Shown here: positions 23,001 to 36,500 of the stretch, in pieces | Position numbering within the stretch: the first letter of the stretch is position 1 | How the letters are laid out: each line of letters starts with the position of its first letter | Source of the DNA: Colletotrichum lupini | Taxonomy: Eukaryota; Ascomycota; Sordariomycetes; Glomerellales; Glomerellaceae | Direction of reading: 5' to 3' | DNA: 64,000 bases | NCBI RefSeq assembly: GCF_023278565.1 | Contig: NC_064679.1 | Location: 930,001 to 994,000, forward strand | The notes under the pieces: generated by a model | What the model saw: only the letters and a program-made list of their open reading frames with translations | Told to the model about the DNA's origin: nothing | The model's database searches: none | Position numbers and translations under genes: made by a program

Positions 23001-23477
23001 GAGAAATATATTAGTATTAAAGGTTTATAATATAGTTAACGGCGTTAACCTCTCTTATATAATTTTAACGACGCTAAGAAAGATTACCGATCGAATTAGC
23101 CTTCTACCTATTTTAATAGTTATTTATATAGATTCCTATTTACTATATGAATACCTCGTTAAATTAGGAACGATAAAGGAAAAGAGGCTTATAATCGATA
23201 TTATAGCCTTTAGGTAATCGTACGAAAGGCGCAAAATACTCGAGATTTATTAGATTAATAATAAAAATAACCTCGCAGACGCTTTTATAAAAGTAGTACT
23301 AAATAAGGGATTAGAGTAATTCGTAGGTAGCGGAAAAGTTATTATATAAATAGAGGGATAGGTTATATAAAAAAAGTAAAAAAAAGGGGGAAAAGGAGAC
23401 GACTTAGTAAACGGGCCCGAGGTCGAATTATACCTCTAACCGTAGTAGTTAAATTAATAAAAAAAAGAGAAAGTTAG

Positions 23478-23682
23478 TATCGGATTAGAAGTCTAATTCG
23501 ACCGCGATATATAGCCGACTGCACAGGGGCTAATTAGGGGCCCTATTTACAATTATTATAGCTAGCTTAACCTACGGTTAGAACCTCCTTTTTATACTTA
23601 CTACGCAAATATTTATATAGTTTAATTAATCTCTTTGTTAACTACGGTTCGAACTAACTACCCTATAATAAGGATACTAACA
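23478..23682 (+). repeat. 3' LTR of Copia copy C
   Basis: 205 bp partner of 16831-17035. It keeps the terminal ACTAACA and follows the polypurine tract directly. Confidence 0.9.
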
Positions 23683-23687
23683 AATAG

Positions 23688-24943
23688 GATAATTCAATAC
23701 CGGCGTTGTTTTTAAAAGCATTTTGGGAGGCGACTTTATTTAGATACAATAGTTCCTCCTTAAGATTTAATTATTCGATCAATGTCTTTAAATGTTTTCG
23801 TAAACTTCGTACTATAGGAACATTTGTTATATATTGCCCGTCTTGAAGTTTCACCTTTTATTCCCAAACCTGCATGGCGTGTAAGTGCTTTCTACCCGAG
23901 TTTCGTTAGGCTAGCAATAACCTGCTGATGATCTTGACGTACACCAGACTCTTCTGTGAGAATTCATAGGAGATCTAAGCTGGTATTCGATTGTTGTAGT
24001 CTACGCAGTCTCGCCAAACTTGAGCCGCTTGAATGACGACTATCACTCCCAAAATGAACGATGACGTCCCGTTTCCCGGTTGTCAACGTATCTGTGAGAT
24101 TGCTTCAATCGAATATAGAAGAATTCAAAAGTTCCATGCAACGGTCTTCTATCGTACTGATACTCACCTCACTCATAAGCCTCACTCCCATACACGGTTG
24201 CCTTCAAACTCAGGCTATTTTGAATCGTGGTTGGAATACAGCCAACACCTCTTGAACTGAGCGATCGATGACCAAAGCAGGTAAAACTTCTCTCTCAGAC
24301 CCGTTGGGTACTGTTAAGTCTTTTGGAAAAAGTGAATGAGTCACAGTGCAATGGCGATTGCCCACTTGAGCTCTGCTCTGTCAATCGCCAACAGCGTTGA
24401 ATCGCAGACACGACACAAGAGTCGTGATGTACTTCCCCGCAATTCCATTCTTGCGGGGATTGAATTTTTATCCTCCTACTCTGTTGCTAACAAAGAGATG
24501 ATCGCTTCGGAAATTGAGGCTGACTTCATTCTCCGTTCCAGGCTCACAGTATTATTGTAAATGATCCGGGTCAAGGCATGATACGTTCTCTCCGTAGGAT
24601 TTGGCTTGAAATGATGCACATAAGGTAAACAGCTACCCGCTCTTTCAAGCTGTCCGCACTCGAATGAAGCCTAACTTCCTCAGCTGTGGATCCGTGAGAC
24701 AAGGCTTGGCTAAGCTTCAACTCTCCACAACTCGTACCCAACCATCTTCTTCGCTTCACGAACTTCTGCATCGGGACTCTGGGAGCCACTCTTGGAGCTA
24801 TCCACTCCGCAATCTCTTCATCATAAGATGGTCTGGTGGTGTAGTTGGTTATCACGTCAGTCTAACAGTTTGAGATCTTCTCATCGAACTCTCCCCCTGT
24901 TTCACTGAAGGTCTCCGGCTCAAGTCCGGGCTAGATCATGACT
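23688..24943. other. Non-repetitive island between transposons, no gene recognised
   Basis: Base composition returns to normal here (CpA and TpG present), so this is not RIP-affected repeat. Several short open frames exist, none with recognisable motifs or splice structure. Confidence 0.5.
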
Positions 24944-25015
24944 GGGCGATTGGTTTAGTGGTATAATGACCGCTTAGCATGCGGTAGGTCCTGGGTTCGA
25001 TTCCCAGATCGTCCA
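24944..25015 (+). tRNA. tRNA-Ala (anticodon AGC)
   Basis: 72 nt fold into a complete cloverleaf: acceptor GGGCGAT with ATCGTCC (one G-T pair), anticodon stem ACCGC/GCGGT with loop TTAGCAT (anticodon AGC), and T-arm CTGGG TTCGATT CCCAG. The discriminator base is A. Internal A box (TGGTTTAGTGG) and B box (GGTTCGATTCC) are intact. No intron. Confidence 0.95.
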
Positions 25016-25020
25016 TTTTT
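25016..25020 (+). terminator. RNA polymerase III terminator of tRNA-Ala
   Basis: A run of five T directly after the tRNA discriminator base. Confidence 0.7.
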
Positions 25021-26004
25021 GGCTAGTTATCATGCATGTGTGGTTGAGAATGAGCCTCATGTTGACTTTTTAGTCTCTCAGGATGCTGCGTCACCCAATA
25101 GCTGTATGTCAGACACAAGGTTGCATCACCCCTGGCCATCTCGACAATGACAACCCGGCAATTTGGAAAGCGACATTTTTCCGATCAAGCCAATCGTTGA
25201 GAGATCGCCTTCGCCCAATGATAAGTGAGAGAAAGCGGATTTCCGTTTACGGTAGAGTGGCTGCTTACACGCGCTAGGGTCTGGAGTGGAAACTCTGGGA
25301 GCTGACATCGCGCTAAGGATCAGGGTCTCGGCAGGCTCTGCTGGGCGTGCTGGGGCAGGACAGCCGTAGATAGTACGGATATTGACTCGAATGTGTAAAG
25401 AGAAGTGGCATTTGCTGTCCTTACCCAAACAATGACAAAGGCGACAGAGTAGGTCATAAATGTGTTTAATACAAATATGTATGCTGTTATTGTTCTAAGA
25501 GCTCAAGATTAACTAACTTTATTTCATCGTTACCAAGGATTTGGCCAGTTGGAGCTATTGGGGTTATGATTGTTTGTGCATGTATTGATACAGAATGACA
25601 AAAAGAGGCTCATGTTGCCCATCAGACATACAGAGTCATATTAGCAGAGTGCGAAAGATACTTGATTACTCCCACGGGATCCGAGACAGCCCTATGAAGC
25701 CCAGCTTGCCCAGGCATCCAAATTACCGCCATTGACTACGTGGAAACGGGCGCGCTAAGAGGATCACCATCCCTGTTTGGCTTCCCTGTGAGGCCCACCC
25801 GCCTCCAACTTTACAGCTCAAAGCTCCAACCAGCGTGGTTTACTCTAGCTAGCCAGCAGATGGGATGGAATCTGTCAGCATTTAGGGACCCCTTTAAAGC
25901 TCGAATGTTTCGCCCAGATTTCCGGCAACATGTGGTGAATTACATCCCGCATCTCTCTCGCTCAATCACCACGACAGCGTAATTGTCTGTCTTTGCGAAC
26001 CAAG
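25021..26004. other. Intergenic, upstream of the P450
   Basis: No recognisable gene. The distal part should be the former promoter of the interrupted P450. Confidence 0.5.
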
Positions 26005-26775
26005 ATGGCGCCCATATCACAGCTTCTCCCACCAGTTGCCAGCTTGTCCGGTGTCGGCTTGCTTGCGCTGGGGTCAGTGGCACTGCTGTATATCATCAGC
26101 CGACTATTTCTCAGCATCCCTTACCCCAAGGGCATCCCGCTCATTGGCGAGCCTGATGGTGCCACACGATTCAGCATCCGCACGTATTTGCGGTTCTATA
26201 CCGATTGCCAGGGTCTGTTCCGTGAGGCCTACGATAACGTACATCCTGTCTTGGTCCTCGCATCTCCTCCCGTTCGCTAACCTCAGGCCTAGTATACCAA
26301 GAAGGGAAAGCCGGTAATCATTCCAGGCATCGGTTTCCGCCATGAGGTCATTATGCCCACGAGCTCGATGCGATGGGTTCAGACACAGCCGGAAAGCCAG
26401 CTCGATCCCAGCACCGCTTTTGCAGAGGTTGATCAGGTTCATTGGGCTCTTGGCCACGACCGATATGTGGTGGATGCGTGGCAAGGCCACCTGGTCAAGA
26501 CCGAGATGAATGCGATCCTGGAGAACATTTGCGCCGCCATGAACGAGGAGCTCGGTACTGCCTTTGACAAGTGGTTCGGGACCAATCCGGAGTGGAAGGA
26601 AATCGACCTATTTGAGTCGTTGAAAATGGTCGTTGCGCAGGCTGCGAGCCGCTTCACCATCGGCCCAGGCCTGGGCCTTTATAGGTACCCTCCATATAGA
26701 CGGCTGCACAGAGACATCAAGCTGACGGAAAGTAGGTCGTAATAAAGACTACCTCAATCTCAATTTCGATATTAT
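26005..26775 (+). pseudogene. Cytochrome P450, 5' part, interrupted by Copia insertion
   Basis: Exon 1 (26005-26238) encodes MAPISQLLPPV, a membrane anchor (about residues 14-35) and the proline-rich hinge YPKGIPLIGEP. Intron 26239-26292 joins to exon 2 (26293-about 26684), which holds the VVAQAASRFTIGPGL segment typical of fungal P450s. A third piece in another frame encodes RNKDYLNLNFDII and runs straight into the ATTAT target site at 26771-26775. Removing the retrotransposon joins it to NQLIMNAGASGA at 40375. The apparent intron 26685-26735 has a CTGAC branch site, but its splice leaves the frame off by one, so a small frameshift or a mis-predicted donor exists. The enzyme would be an ER-anchored monooxygenase; as it stands it is dead. 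Confidence 0.9.
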
Positions 26776-26977
26776 TATCGGATTAGAAGTCTAATTCGAC
26801 CGCGGCATACAGCCGACTGCGCAGGGGCCAATTAGGGGCCCTATTTACGATTATCATAGCTAGCCCAACCTACGGTTAGAACCTCCTTTTTATACCTACG
26901 TAGATATTTATATAGTTTAATTAATCTCTTTGTTAACTACGGTTCGAACTAACTACCCTATAATAGGGATACTAATA
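26776..26977 (+). repeat. 5' LTR of Copia copy A
   Basis: 202 bp. It begins TATCGG (RIP form of TGTCGG), ends ACTAATA and is 3 bp shorter than the copy C LTRs. Confidence 0.9.
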
Positions 26978-29900
26978 CTAATTAGTAGTTAAATTCTACT
27001 ATTATAGATCGGTAAGGTATTTTGCTACGTAGAAGAGACGACCTCTTAATACCGTATGGGATAAGAGATTCGTACTAATTAACTTTACGGAAGTAGACGA
27101 AAAAGGGGGCGATTTTCGAATGCCGCACGGAATTAAGTAATCGTAGCCCTTTATTACTTACGAGAGGTCGACGTTTACTACGTTAAACTACGTTAATTAA
27201 TAGAACCGCTTAAGCGACTAGTTTTTCGCTATCGCCTTAAGTAGCCTTTTTACTAAATAACTTTTCCGCGGCCGGCCCGTAATTAGAAATTAACTAGTTA
27301 AATTAATAAAAAGAAATACTTACGTAGTAACTACCTACTTAGTTAATTAGCGCGACGGGCGAGCTTAATAGTATAGTATAAAAGAGCACCGCGCGATTAA
27401 AAAAAGGGATCTCTAAACGTAGATATTCTTAGTTAGCGTAGTAAGAAGCGTGTAGGAGTTATTAAGTTAAGAGATTTACGGTATATAGAAAAAGTCTATT
27501 ATTATTAAGATCTTACGGGTACGACCTTAAGCCCGCGATTTAGACGACTTCTTTATAGCTCCCTTAACTACCCCCCGAGTATTACTTAGGAATATAGTAT
27601 AGGGGACGGTTTAACGAGGGAGGAGGGGATTTAGAGATTACAGAGAGTACGAGGCTTAGGAGGCTAGAAGTATACGGAAAAGCGGAAATCGGTAACTAGT
27701 AAAGATCCCGAGACTAATTATTATATCGTCTTATAGTGATATAAACGTCTGCCGCTACTATTGGAAAAAGGAATTGCTAAAACCTACCCTTTTATACTAG
27801 ATAAAAAGGAGGATCTTAATAGGTACGATAGTTAGTAATTTAGAAAGGTAGTAGTAATCGCTAGAGAGGGTAGAAACGAGAGTAGTAGTAAAACGGCGAG
27901 AGGAAGTAGGAATCTCTTAGACTTTAATAAATTCGTTAAGTAGCGAAAGTACGGATTTATTACGACTAGCGCGCGGATTAGATATATCCTCGTTAAAATT
28001 AAATACGCTAGTAACTACTAATATAGGTATAAGCTAGGGTACGACCCTTAGCGAGTTAGGGTAAAGAAGAAGAGGGCGAAACCCGATCTTAGATAGAATC
28101 CCTATCCCTTATAAGTAGGTAAATATTAACCCGGACTATTAGGGGACGTGGATATATAGAATCGCGGATTAGCTTAACGGTAAGTAAATTGACGCGGTAT
28201 TAATCTATTTAACTAAGGTTTATAAGAAAAAGGGGCTATAGGGGTAACCCCTGTTTTACGAGATCGTAGACGACCTTAGCTATTAGCTAGATAAATAGTT
28301 CGTAAGCGTAAGCTTAGGAATTGCGAAAGCGGTTAATAGATTTCTTTATAGGCGAGGGGTACTATTAGCGTAATTATAATTACGAGAACCTTACGAAATC
28401 CTAGTAGCGACGATTACGGAGGAGGAATTCGTAATATGGACCTAGGTATAAGTCGATAGGGCGTATAATCGCTTTAACGAATTTAAAAAAAGGGTAAACG
28501 ACCTAGATTTCCTTTTTATAATTACTAACGGTAATCTGTCGTTATAAAAGGATATATAGAGGTAAAATATAGTATTAGAAATACGATAATTAATAATTCT
28601 GCTTATTTTAATTTATAGCTCGTCGCTACTACTAATGCGAAATTCGGTACTAATCGGTTAGTAAGAAAGGAGGTAGACTACTCGAAGTTACTAATAGTAC
28701 GTAGTAACGTAGGGATCGTATATAGATACTAAAAATCTAGCGGTAAATACGAGGTAGTTTATAGACTTTAAAAAGATCTTCCCGAAAGAGAAATTGTACT
28801 CTGGGGGGAAGTATGAGGTTTTATAAGAAACCCTGACGATGTTTTATAATTATTGCGAAAAAGTTAGAATTAGGGAATACTAGTACTATTCGGTAGTTAA
28901 TGTCGTACTCGTAGGTAAAGCCTCTAATTACTACTACGAAGCGGTGCGTAATCTCGATCGAAACGACTTTCTTAGTATAATTAACGTAATCCGAAGCCGC
29001 TTCGAGACCTATAATAAGAACCTAGAGCTCCTATTTAAGCTATGAGCGATTTCTTTTATATTTATAGTTAGGATAATAGAGGGTAAATTGCGAGTAGAAA
29101 TTCTCGAAGAGCTTATCGATCGAATTAATAAGCTAACGAAAACCTAGCTAAATAAGGGGACTAACGAGCGGAAAGTTGGATATTTTTATATTGTAGTTTA
29201 GCGCGTTCTAGAGGCGAAAATAACTCTATATTAAGTACCTAAAGATTACGAGATACTTTACTCGAGGCTAAGATCTAGCTTTAATATTAAGGTAAGAATG
29301 CTACGCTAAACCTACCTCTAGGCGTACGACGGCCCTTATTAGTAGTATTAGGTCGACCGAACGTATAATAGGAAAGGAAAGGAAGCTAGGTATAGTAATT
29401 ATTAGTAGGGAATCCTAGATTCGTTAAATAGGTAAAGATTTAACTTGCGAGTAGGGTAACGGAAGAAGTAGTGTTTTATTTATAAAAAGGATGGATGTTA
29501 GTTAAGTAATTACTCTGAGGAAGAGCGTGCTAAATCGTACGAATAATATAGAAAATCGAGGGTAGTAGATGGCAAAACTAGCCCTTATCGATTTAACTAA
29601 TTCCTTGTTATATATAAGGGCAGATCCGGGGGTACGGAACTTAGTAAAAGTAGCTAATTTAGCGGCCTAAAGTACCCGTACCCTATGGGAGATTTAGAAG
29701 ATAAGGAAGATCTTACCCCTTATACTAACGAATTGGATTATGATAAAGTCGACGATATTAACTACTCTTTCTTCGCCCCGTTAGCCTCGGGAGGATATAC
29801 GAGGCTAAACGAATAAAAAGTAATAAAAGCCCTTAATAAGCAGGCTTTTATTTATAAATAGTAAGGGAAGGTCCCTTAGATAACGGATACGGAGGTAGGT

Positions 29901-32900
29901 AAAAGGACGAATCTAATAGCGCAGAATTCTACTCTCTTAATATTTAAAGAAAAGAGATAGGGTACTAAGTAATTCTAGGGGTAGCTAGAGGGGTCCTTTT
30001 TATATTACTTAGATTACTCGAATACTAAGCTTATATAGGCATTCTACGCGAACGAAAGGTACGGCCTAGATAATTTCTATAGGATTATTTTAGATACTAG
30101 GGTATTATAATAGTTAATAAGAGGAAAAGGGTAATTCTAGGCGCTATAGAAAATTGCGCTAGTAATGCTTAATACGTCGATAGTGGGTATTGCGAGGATT
30201 AGCTTCGGCCTAGGTAAGGAAATCGTCGCCCTAGGTACGGTAGAAGTAGAGACGTACTTTAGAACGATGACTTTCTATATCCTGCCCGTTAATACCCTAT
30301 TTCTCCTATATCTAAAAGATATAGATCGATTAGGTATTATATTCGATAATACGAAGAATAGAATCTTTAGCCATAAGTACTTTAAAATAGTCGAACGACG
30401 ATAGGGGTACGCGTTTATAAGGCTTATTAACGATACGAAGTTAATTAATTACCTAATAGAAAGTGAGCTTAGACGACTATACTAGAGATTTAGCTACCCG
30501 TCGGTCGCGAGGCTATATAACCTCTTAAAGTATTTGGGTAATAATGATGTCGAAATAGGGGCGCTAGAGTAGTTAACGAAAGTATACTACTAATACTAAA
30601 TAAATGCGCAGAGCTTACGTAAATTTAAATTTAAATTGCGTAATGAGCTTAACTTTAATTAGGAGATCGTTATCGATATTTTCTATTTGAATAGTTAACT
30701 AGTCCTATATATAATTAACGAGGCTATATTATTCTAAGTAGGGTAATTCTTGCGGGATCTATAAGTAAAAATAGTATAGGTAGCTTTACGAAAAAGCTAG
30801 ATCGATATATATTAGGGACCGCTAGACGGTATTAGAACCGACGCTAGTATTAGTTTTAAGTTAGTAAAATTTAAAGAAAATGTAACGGCCTATGGTATAT
30901 AGTTGAAAGTCGTGCCCGTCGAAGCGTACTATAGTATTAGAAAGGTAGAAAGGGCGTACTAGTAGTTAAAAAGAGCGTTTAAAATTATTAAAGAGGAAAA
31001 TCCCGATTCTGACGATAACGAATGCCTCTAGATAGTACTTAAATACTATAATAATACTATGGGGCCTAACGGGCTTATACTAACGCTTCTAGTATTTAGA
31101 GTATATTTAAGAACGACCTTAGCCTCGCTACCGTTACTAAACATAAGCTAGCGAGCTTAAGTAGTTAAAAAAGTAATACGGGCACTGCGCGAGGTGAGCG
31201 TAAAAAGGTAAGTTAATAAGGTAATTATTGCGCGCAATGGGCCCGATATAGGGGTTAATTTAGATATGCCCCTAAATTCGGATATACGAGTATAGTGCGA
31301 AATTACTTAATAATGGGCTAGGCTATATAAATTGATTTCCGTTAACGAGCGTTCTTACGTAGTTACGAGAGATTGCGACTAGCTACTCGAGGTATTAATT
31401 ACGGCAGTTAGACTATATTATATAGATCCTATCGAGGTAATTTCTAGCCTATAAGAAGAAGAAGAGCTAGGGGAAGCTATATAACCCGCAGTAGAGGTAT
31501 AGGAAATTATCTTTAACGAAATCGTCGTAGTAGTATTAATAGATGACGAGGAAGAGGAAATTGCCGAAAGGGTACTAATACGTCGCGGGAGATTATAACG
31601 GTAAGTACTAACGCGGTAATTTATTACTAGCGACGAGGTAATTAATACTTTTTATATAGTAAAAGAGAAAGCCGATTTCGAGCTAGTAGTTAAACTACGT
31701 AAGGAAGGCGTAATTATAACTGCTAGAAAGCCATATGAGGGATTAGATTTTATCGAAGTAGATACTTTGCGCGATCGAGGGGTCTATTAATTTATCCTCT
31801 ACGATCTAGAAAAGTATATAAACCTCTATATATTTAAATTATAAATAGTTCGTGAAATTAAAGGAAAAGGAATACCCTAACCGTACGAGAAGTCTAGATA
31901 CGTAATTTAGGGGTACGGCGACGTCGAAAAGGCGACGCTACTTATATAATCGCCTACTATATAGCGCTATAGCTAACGATTAATAATAGTACTAATGGTA
32001 TCGCTGCGGAAGAAGGGATATAAGATTTAGAGCCGTGATATTACTTAGGTATATACCTAATCGGCTATAGGGCTTATAAGGAAAATCCTAGCCTATTTAC
32101 TAAAGGAAATGGTTAGTAAGTACTTAGAAAGTACGATTATTAAAGTGCTTAAGCTACTATATAGGCTCGTAGAATCGGGTACTTATTAGTGGGCTACTTA
32201 TTACGATTTTTATATTAATTAACTATTAATAGTTATTTCTACGTACGACCCGTACTTACTAGTCGCGGAGTACGAAGGTAACTAATTTGGGATCGTCGGA
32301 ATATAAACTAACGATATATTAGGCCTATTTAATATTAACTTTATAAAGAAGGAGGATGAGGAGCTTTAGAAAGCGGGCTTCGTAGCGAAGCTAAAAGAGG
32401 TCCTTATAATAAACACCCCCTTAGTATTTAACGGCGGGATTTTTATAATTAAAGGGGAAACCGTCGTCTTCTAGTAAAAGGGGTAGGGCGAGAAGATTAA
32501 CCTCGTTAACCCGAACGTAACTAATATTAAGAAGCGGTATAAGGCTAAGCTTGCGCGAGGGGTATATATTATAAGTATTTATTAGCCCGAGGTAATTTTT
32601 AACTATATTAAGGTAGCGTAGGCTATAGATCTAACTAAACGAGACGTCGAGGTATTTAATAAGCGGCTTAAGTAGTAGTAGACGAATCTCGATCGAGGTC
32701 TCGTTTATTACCCGATCGACCTTATAATTAGTAAGCTCTACGTTTTTATTAATAGGTTATTTGCGAATAATAACGACCTTACTTCGTAATTAGGGTATAT
32801 TATTATCCTAGCTAACGAGAGTATGGGCGAGAGCGAATTTATTATATACGGTAATATAATCTATTACTCGTTAATTAAAAGTAAGCGGGTAATAAGAAGT

Positions 32901-33327
32901 ATACTAGTATTAGAGGTTTATAGTATAGTTAACGGCGTTAACCTTTCTTATGCGATTTTAACGACGTTAAAGAAGATTACCGATCGAATTAGCTTTTTAC
33001 TTATTCTAACGGTTATTTATACCGATTCCTACTCGCTATACGAATGCCTCGTTAAATTGGGAATAACGAAGGAAAAGAGGTTTATAATCGATATTATAGC
33101 CTTTAGGTAATCGTACGAAAGGCGCGAGATACTCGAGATCTATTAGATTAATAATAAAGATAACCTCGTAGACGCTTTTACGAAAGTAGTACTAAATAAG
33201 GGATTGGAGTAATTTGTGGGTAGTGGAAAAGTTATTGTACGAATAGAGGGATGGGTTATATAAAAAGAATAGAGAAAAGGGGGAAAAGGAGACGACCTAG
33301 TAGACGGGCCCGAGGTCGAATTATACC

Positions 33328-33529
33328 TATTAGTATCTCTATTATAGGGTAGTTAGTTCGAACCGTAGTTAACGAAGAGATTAATTAAACTATATAAATA
33401 TCTGCGTAGGTATAAAAAGGAGGTTCTAACCGTAGGTTAGGCTAGCTACGATAATTGTAAATAGGGCCCCTAATTGGCCCCTGCGTAGTTGGCTATATGC
33501 CGCGGTTAAATTAGACTTTTAATCCGATA
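33328..33529 (-). repeat. 3' LTR of Copia copy B
   Basis: Left-hand LTR in window coordinates. It is followed at about 33530-33550 by the reverse complement of the polypurine tract, which fixes it as the 3' LTR of a minus-strand element. Confidence 0.88.
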
Positions 33530-36500
33530 CTAACTTTCTCTTTTTTTTATCGATTTAACCGCTACGGTTAGAGGTATAATTCGACCTCGGGCCCGTTTAC
33601 TAGGTCGTCTCCTTTTCCCCCTTTTTTCTATTCTTTTCGTATAACCTATCCCTCTATTCGTATGGTAACTTTTCTGCTACTTATAAATTACTCTAATCCC
33701 TTATTTAGTACTATTTTTATAAAAGCGTTTACGAGGTTGTTTTTATTATTAATCTAACGGATTTTAAGTATCTCGCGCCTTTCGTACGATTACTTAAGGG
33801 CTATAATATCGATTATAAGCCTCTTTTCTTTCGTCGTTCCTAATTTAACGAGGTATTCGTATAGCGAGTAAGAATCGGTATAAATAACTATTAGAATAAG
33901 TAAAAGGCTAATTCGATCGGTAATCTTCCTTAGTATCGTTAAAATTGCGTGGGAGAGGTTAACGCCGTTAATTATACTATAGACCTCCGACGCTAGTACA
34001 CTTCTCGTTACCCGCTTACTTTTAGTTAACGAGTAATAAATTATATTACCATATATAGTAAATTCGCTCTCGCCTATACTCTCGTTAGCTAGGATAATAA
34101 TATACCCTAATTGCGAAGTAAGGTCGTTATTATTCGTAAATAACCTATTAACGAAGACGTAGAGCTTACTAGTCGTAAAGTCGATTAGATAGTAAACGAG
34201 ACCTCGATTAAGATTCGTTTATTACTACTTAAGCCGCTTGTTAAGTACCTCGACGTCTCGTTTAGTTAGATCTATAGCCTGCGCTACCCTAGCGTAGTTA
34301 AAAATTACCTTAGGCTAATAAATACTTATAATATATACCCCTCGCGCAAGCTTAGCCTTATACCGCTTCTTAATATCGGTTACGTTCGGGTTAACGAGGT
34401 TAATTTTCTCGCCCTACCCTTTTTACTAAAAAACGACGGTTTCTTTTTTAATTATAAGAATCCCGCTATTAAATACTAGGGGGGTGTTTATTATAAGGAC
34501 CTCTTTTGGCTTCGCTACGAAGCCCGCTTTTTAGAGCTCCTTATCCTCCTTTTTTATAAAGTTAATATCGGATAGGCCTAATGTATCGTCGGTCTATATT
34601 CTAACGATCCTAAATTAGTTACCTTCGTACTCCGCGACTAGTAGGCACGGGTCGTACGTAGAGGTAACTATTAATAGTTAATTAATATAAAAATCGTAAT
34701 AAGTAGCCTACTAATAAGTACCCGATTCTGCGAGCCTATATAGTGGCTTGAGCACTTTAATAATCGTACTTTCTAAGTACTTACTAGCTATTTCCTTCGG
34801 TAGATAGGCTAGGATTTTCCTTATAAGCCCTATAGCCGATTAGGTATATGCCTAGGTAATATTACGGCTCTAAATCTCGTATCCCTTCTTCCGTAGCGAT
34901 ACTATTAGTACTATTATTAATCGTTAGCTATAGCGCTATATAGTGGGCGATTATGTAAGTAGCGTTGCCTTTTTGACGTCGCCGTACCCCTAAATTACGT
35001 ATTTAGACTTCTCGTACGGTTAGGGTATTCCTTTTCCTTTAATTTTACGAACTATTCGCGATTTAAATATGCGGAGGTTTATATACTTTTCTAGATCGTA
35101 GAGGATAAATCGATAGACCCCTCGATCGCGCAGAGTGTCTACTTTAATAAGATCTAATCCCTTATATAGCTTTCTAGTAGTTATAATTACGCCTTCCTTA
35201 CGTAGTTTAACTACTAGCTCGAAATCGGCTTTCTCTTTTGCTATATAAAAGGTATTAATTACCTCGTCGCTAGTAATAAATTGCTACGTTAGTGCTTGCC
35301 GTCGTAGTCTCCTACGACGTATTAATACCCTTTTAGCAATTTCCTCTTCCTCGTCGTCTATTAGTACTACTACGACGATTTCGTCGAGGATAATTTCCTA
35401 TGCCTCTGCTACGGGTTATATAGCTTCCCCTAGCTCTTCTTCTTCTTATGGGCTAGAAATTACCTCGATAGGATCTATATAATATAGTCTAACTGCCGTA
35501 ATTAATACCTCGAGTAGCTAGTTGCGATCTCTCGCGACTACGTAAGAACGCTCGTTAACGGAAATTAATTTATATAGCCTAGCCTATTATTAAGTGATTT
35601 TGCGCTATACTCGTATATCCGAATTTAGGGGTATATTTAAATTAACCCCTATATCGGGCCTATTGCGCGTAGTAATTGCCTTATTAATTTACTTTTTTAC
35701 GCTTACCTCGCGCAGTGCCCGCATTGCTTTTTTGACTATTTAAGCTCGCTAGCTTATGTCTAGCGACGGTAGCGAGGCTAAGGTCGTTTTTAAATATGCT
35801 CTAAATACTAGAAGCGTCGGTATAAGCCCGTTAAGCCCCATAGTATCGTTATAGTATTTAAGTGCTATCTAGAGGCATTCGTCGTTATTAGAATCGGGAT
35901 TTTCCTTTTTAATAATTTTAAACGCTCTTTTTAACTACTAGTGCGCCCTTTTTACCTTTTTAATACTATAGTGCGCTTCGACGGGCACGACTTTTAACTA
36001 TATACCGTAGGCCGTCGCATTTTCCTTAAATTCTATTAACTTAAAACTAGTACTAGCGTCGGTTTTAATACCGTCTAGCGGTCCTTAGTATGTATCGATC
36101 TAGCTTTTTCGTAGAGCTATCTATACTATTTTTACTTATAGATCCCGTAGGAATTGCCCTGCTTAGAATAATATAGCCTCGTCGATTATATATAGGACCG
36201 GTCGACTATTTAAGTAAAAGATATTAACGACGATCTCCTAATTAAAGTTAAGCTCATTACGTAATTTAAATTTAAATTTGTATAGGCTCTACGCATTTAT
36301 TTAGTATTAGTAGCATACTTTCGTTAACTACTTTAGCGCCCCTATTTTAATATTATTATTACCTAAATACTTTAGGAGGTTATATAGCCTCGCGACCGAC
36401 GGGTAGCTAAATCTCCGGTATAGTTATCTAAGCTCACTTTCCGTTAGGTAATTAATTAACTTCGTGTCGTTAGTAAGCCTTATAAACGCGTGCCCCTATC

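Larger units (their letters stand above)
16831..23682 (+). mobile_element. Ty1/Copia LTR retrotransposon, copy C, RIP-degraded, full length
   Basis: 6,852 bp bounded by 205-bp direct LTRs (16831-17035 and 23478-23682) that start TGTCGG/TATCGG and end ACTAATA/ACTAACA. Flanking pentamers are GATGG (16826-16830) and AATAG (23683-23687), compatible with a target duplication plus two G-to-A changes. A polypurine tract lies just before the 3' LTR (about 23460-23474). Conceptual plus-strand translation, ignoring stops, follows Copia order: gag-like region, protease region at 20275-20499, integrase core near 20900-21080, reverse transcriptase with a TDD catalytic motif at 22414-22422, and RNase H near 22850-23340. 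Nearly every TGG or CAG codon has become TAG/TAA, and CpA/TpG are almost gone while CpG persists. This is classic RIP; the element cannot make protein. Confidence 0.93.
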
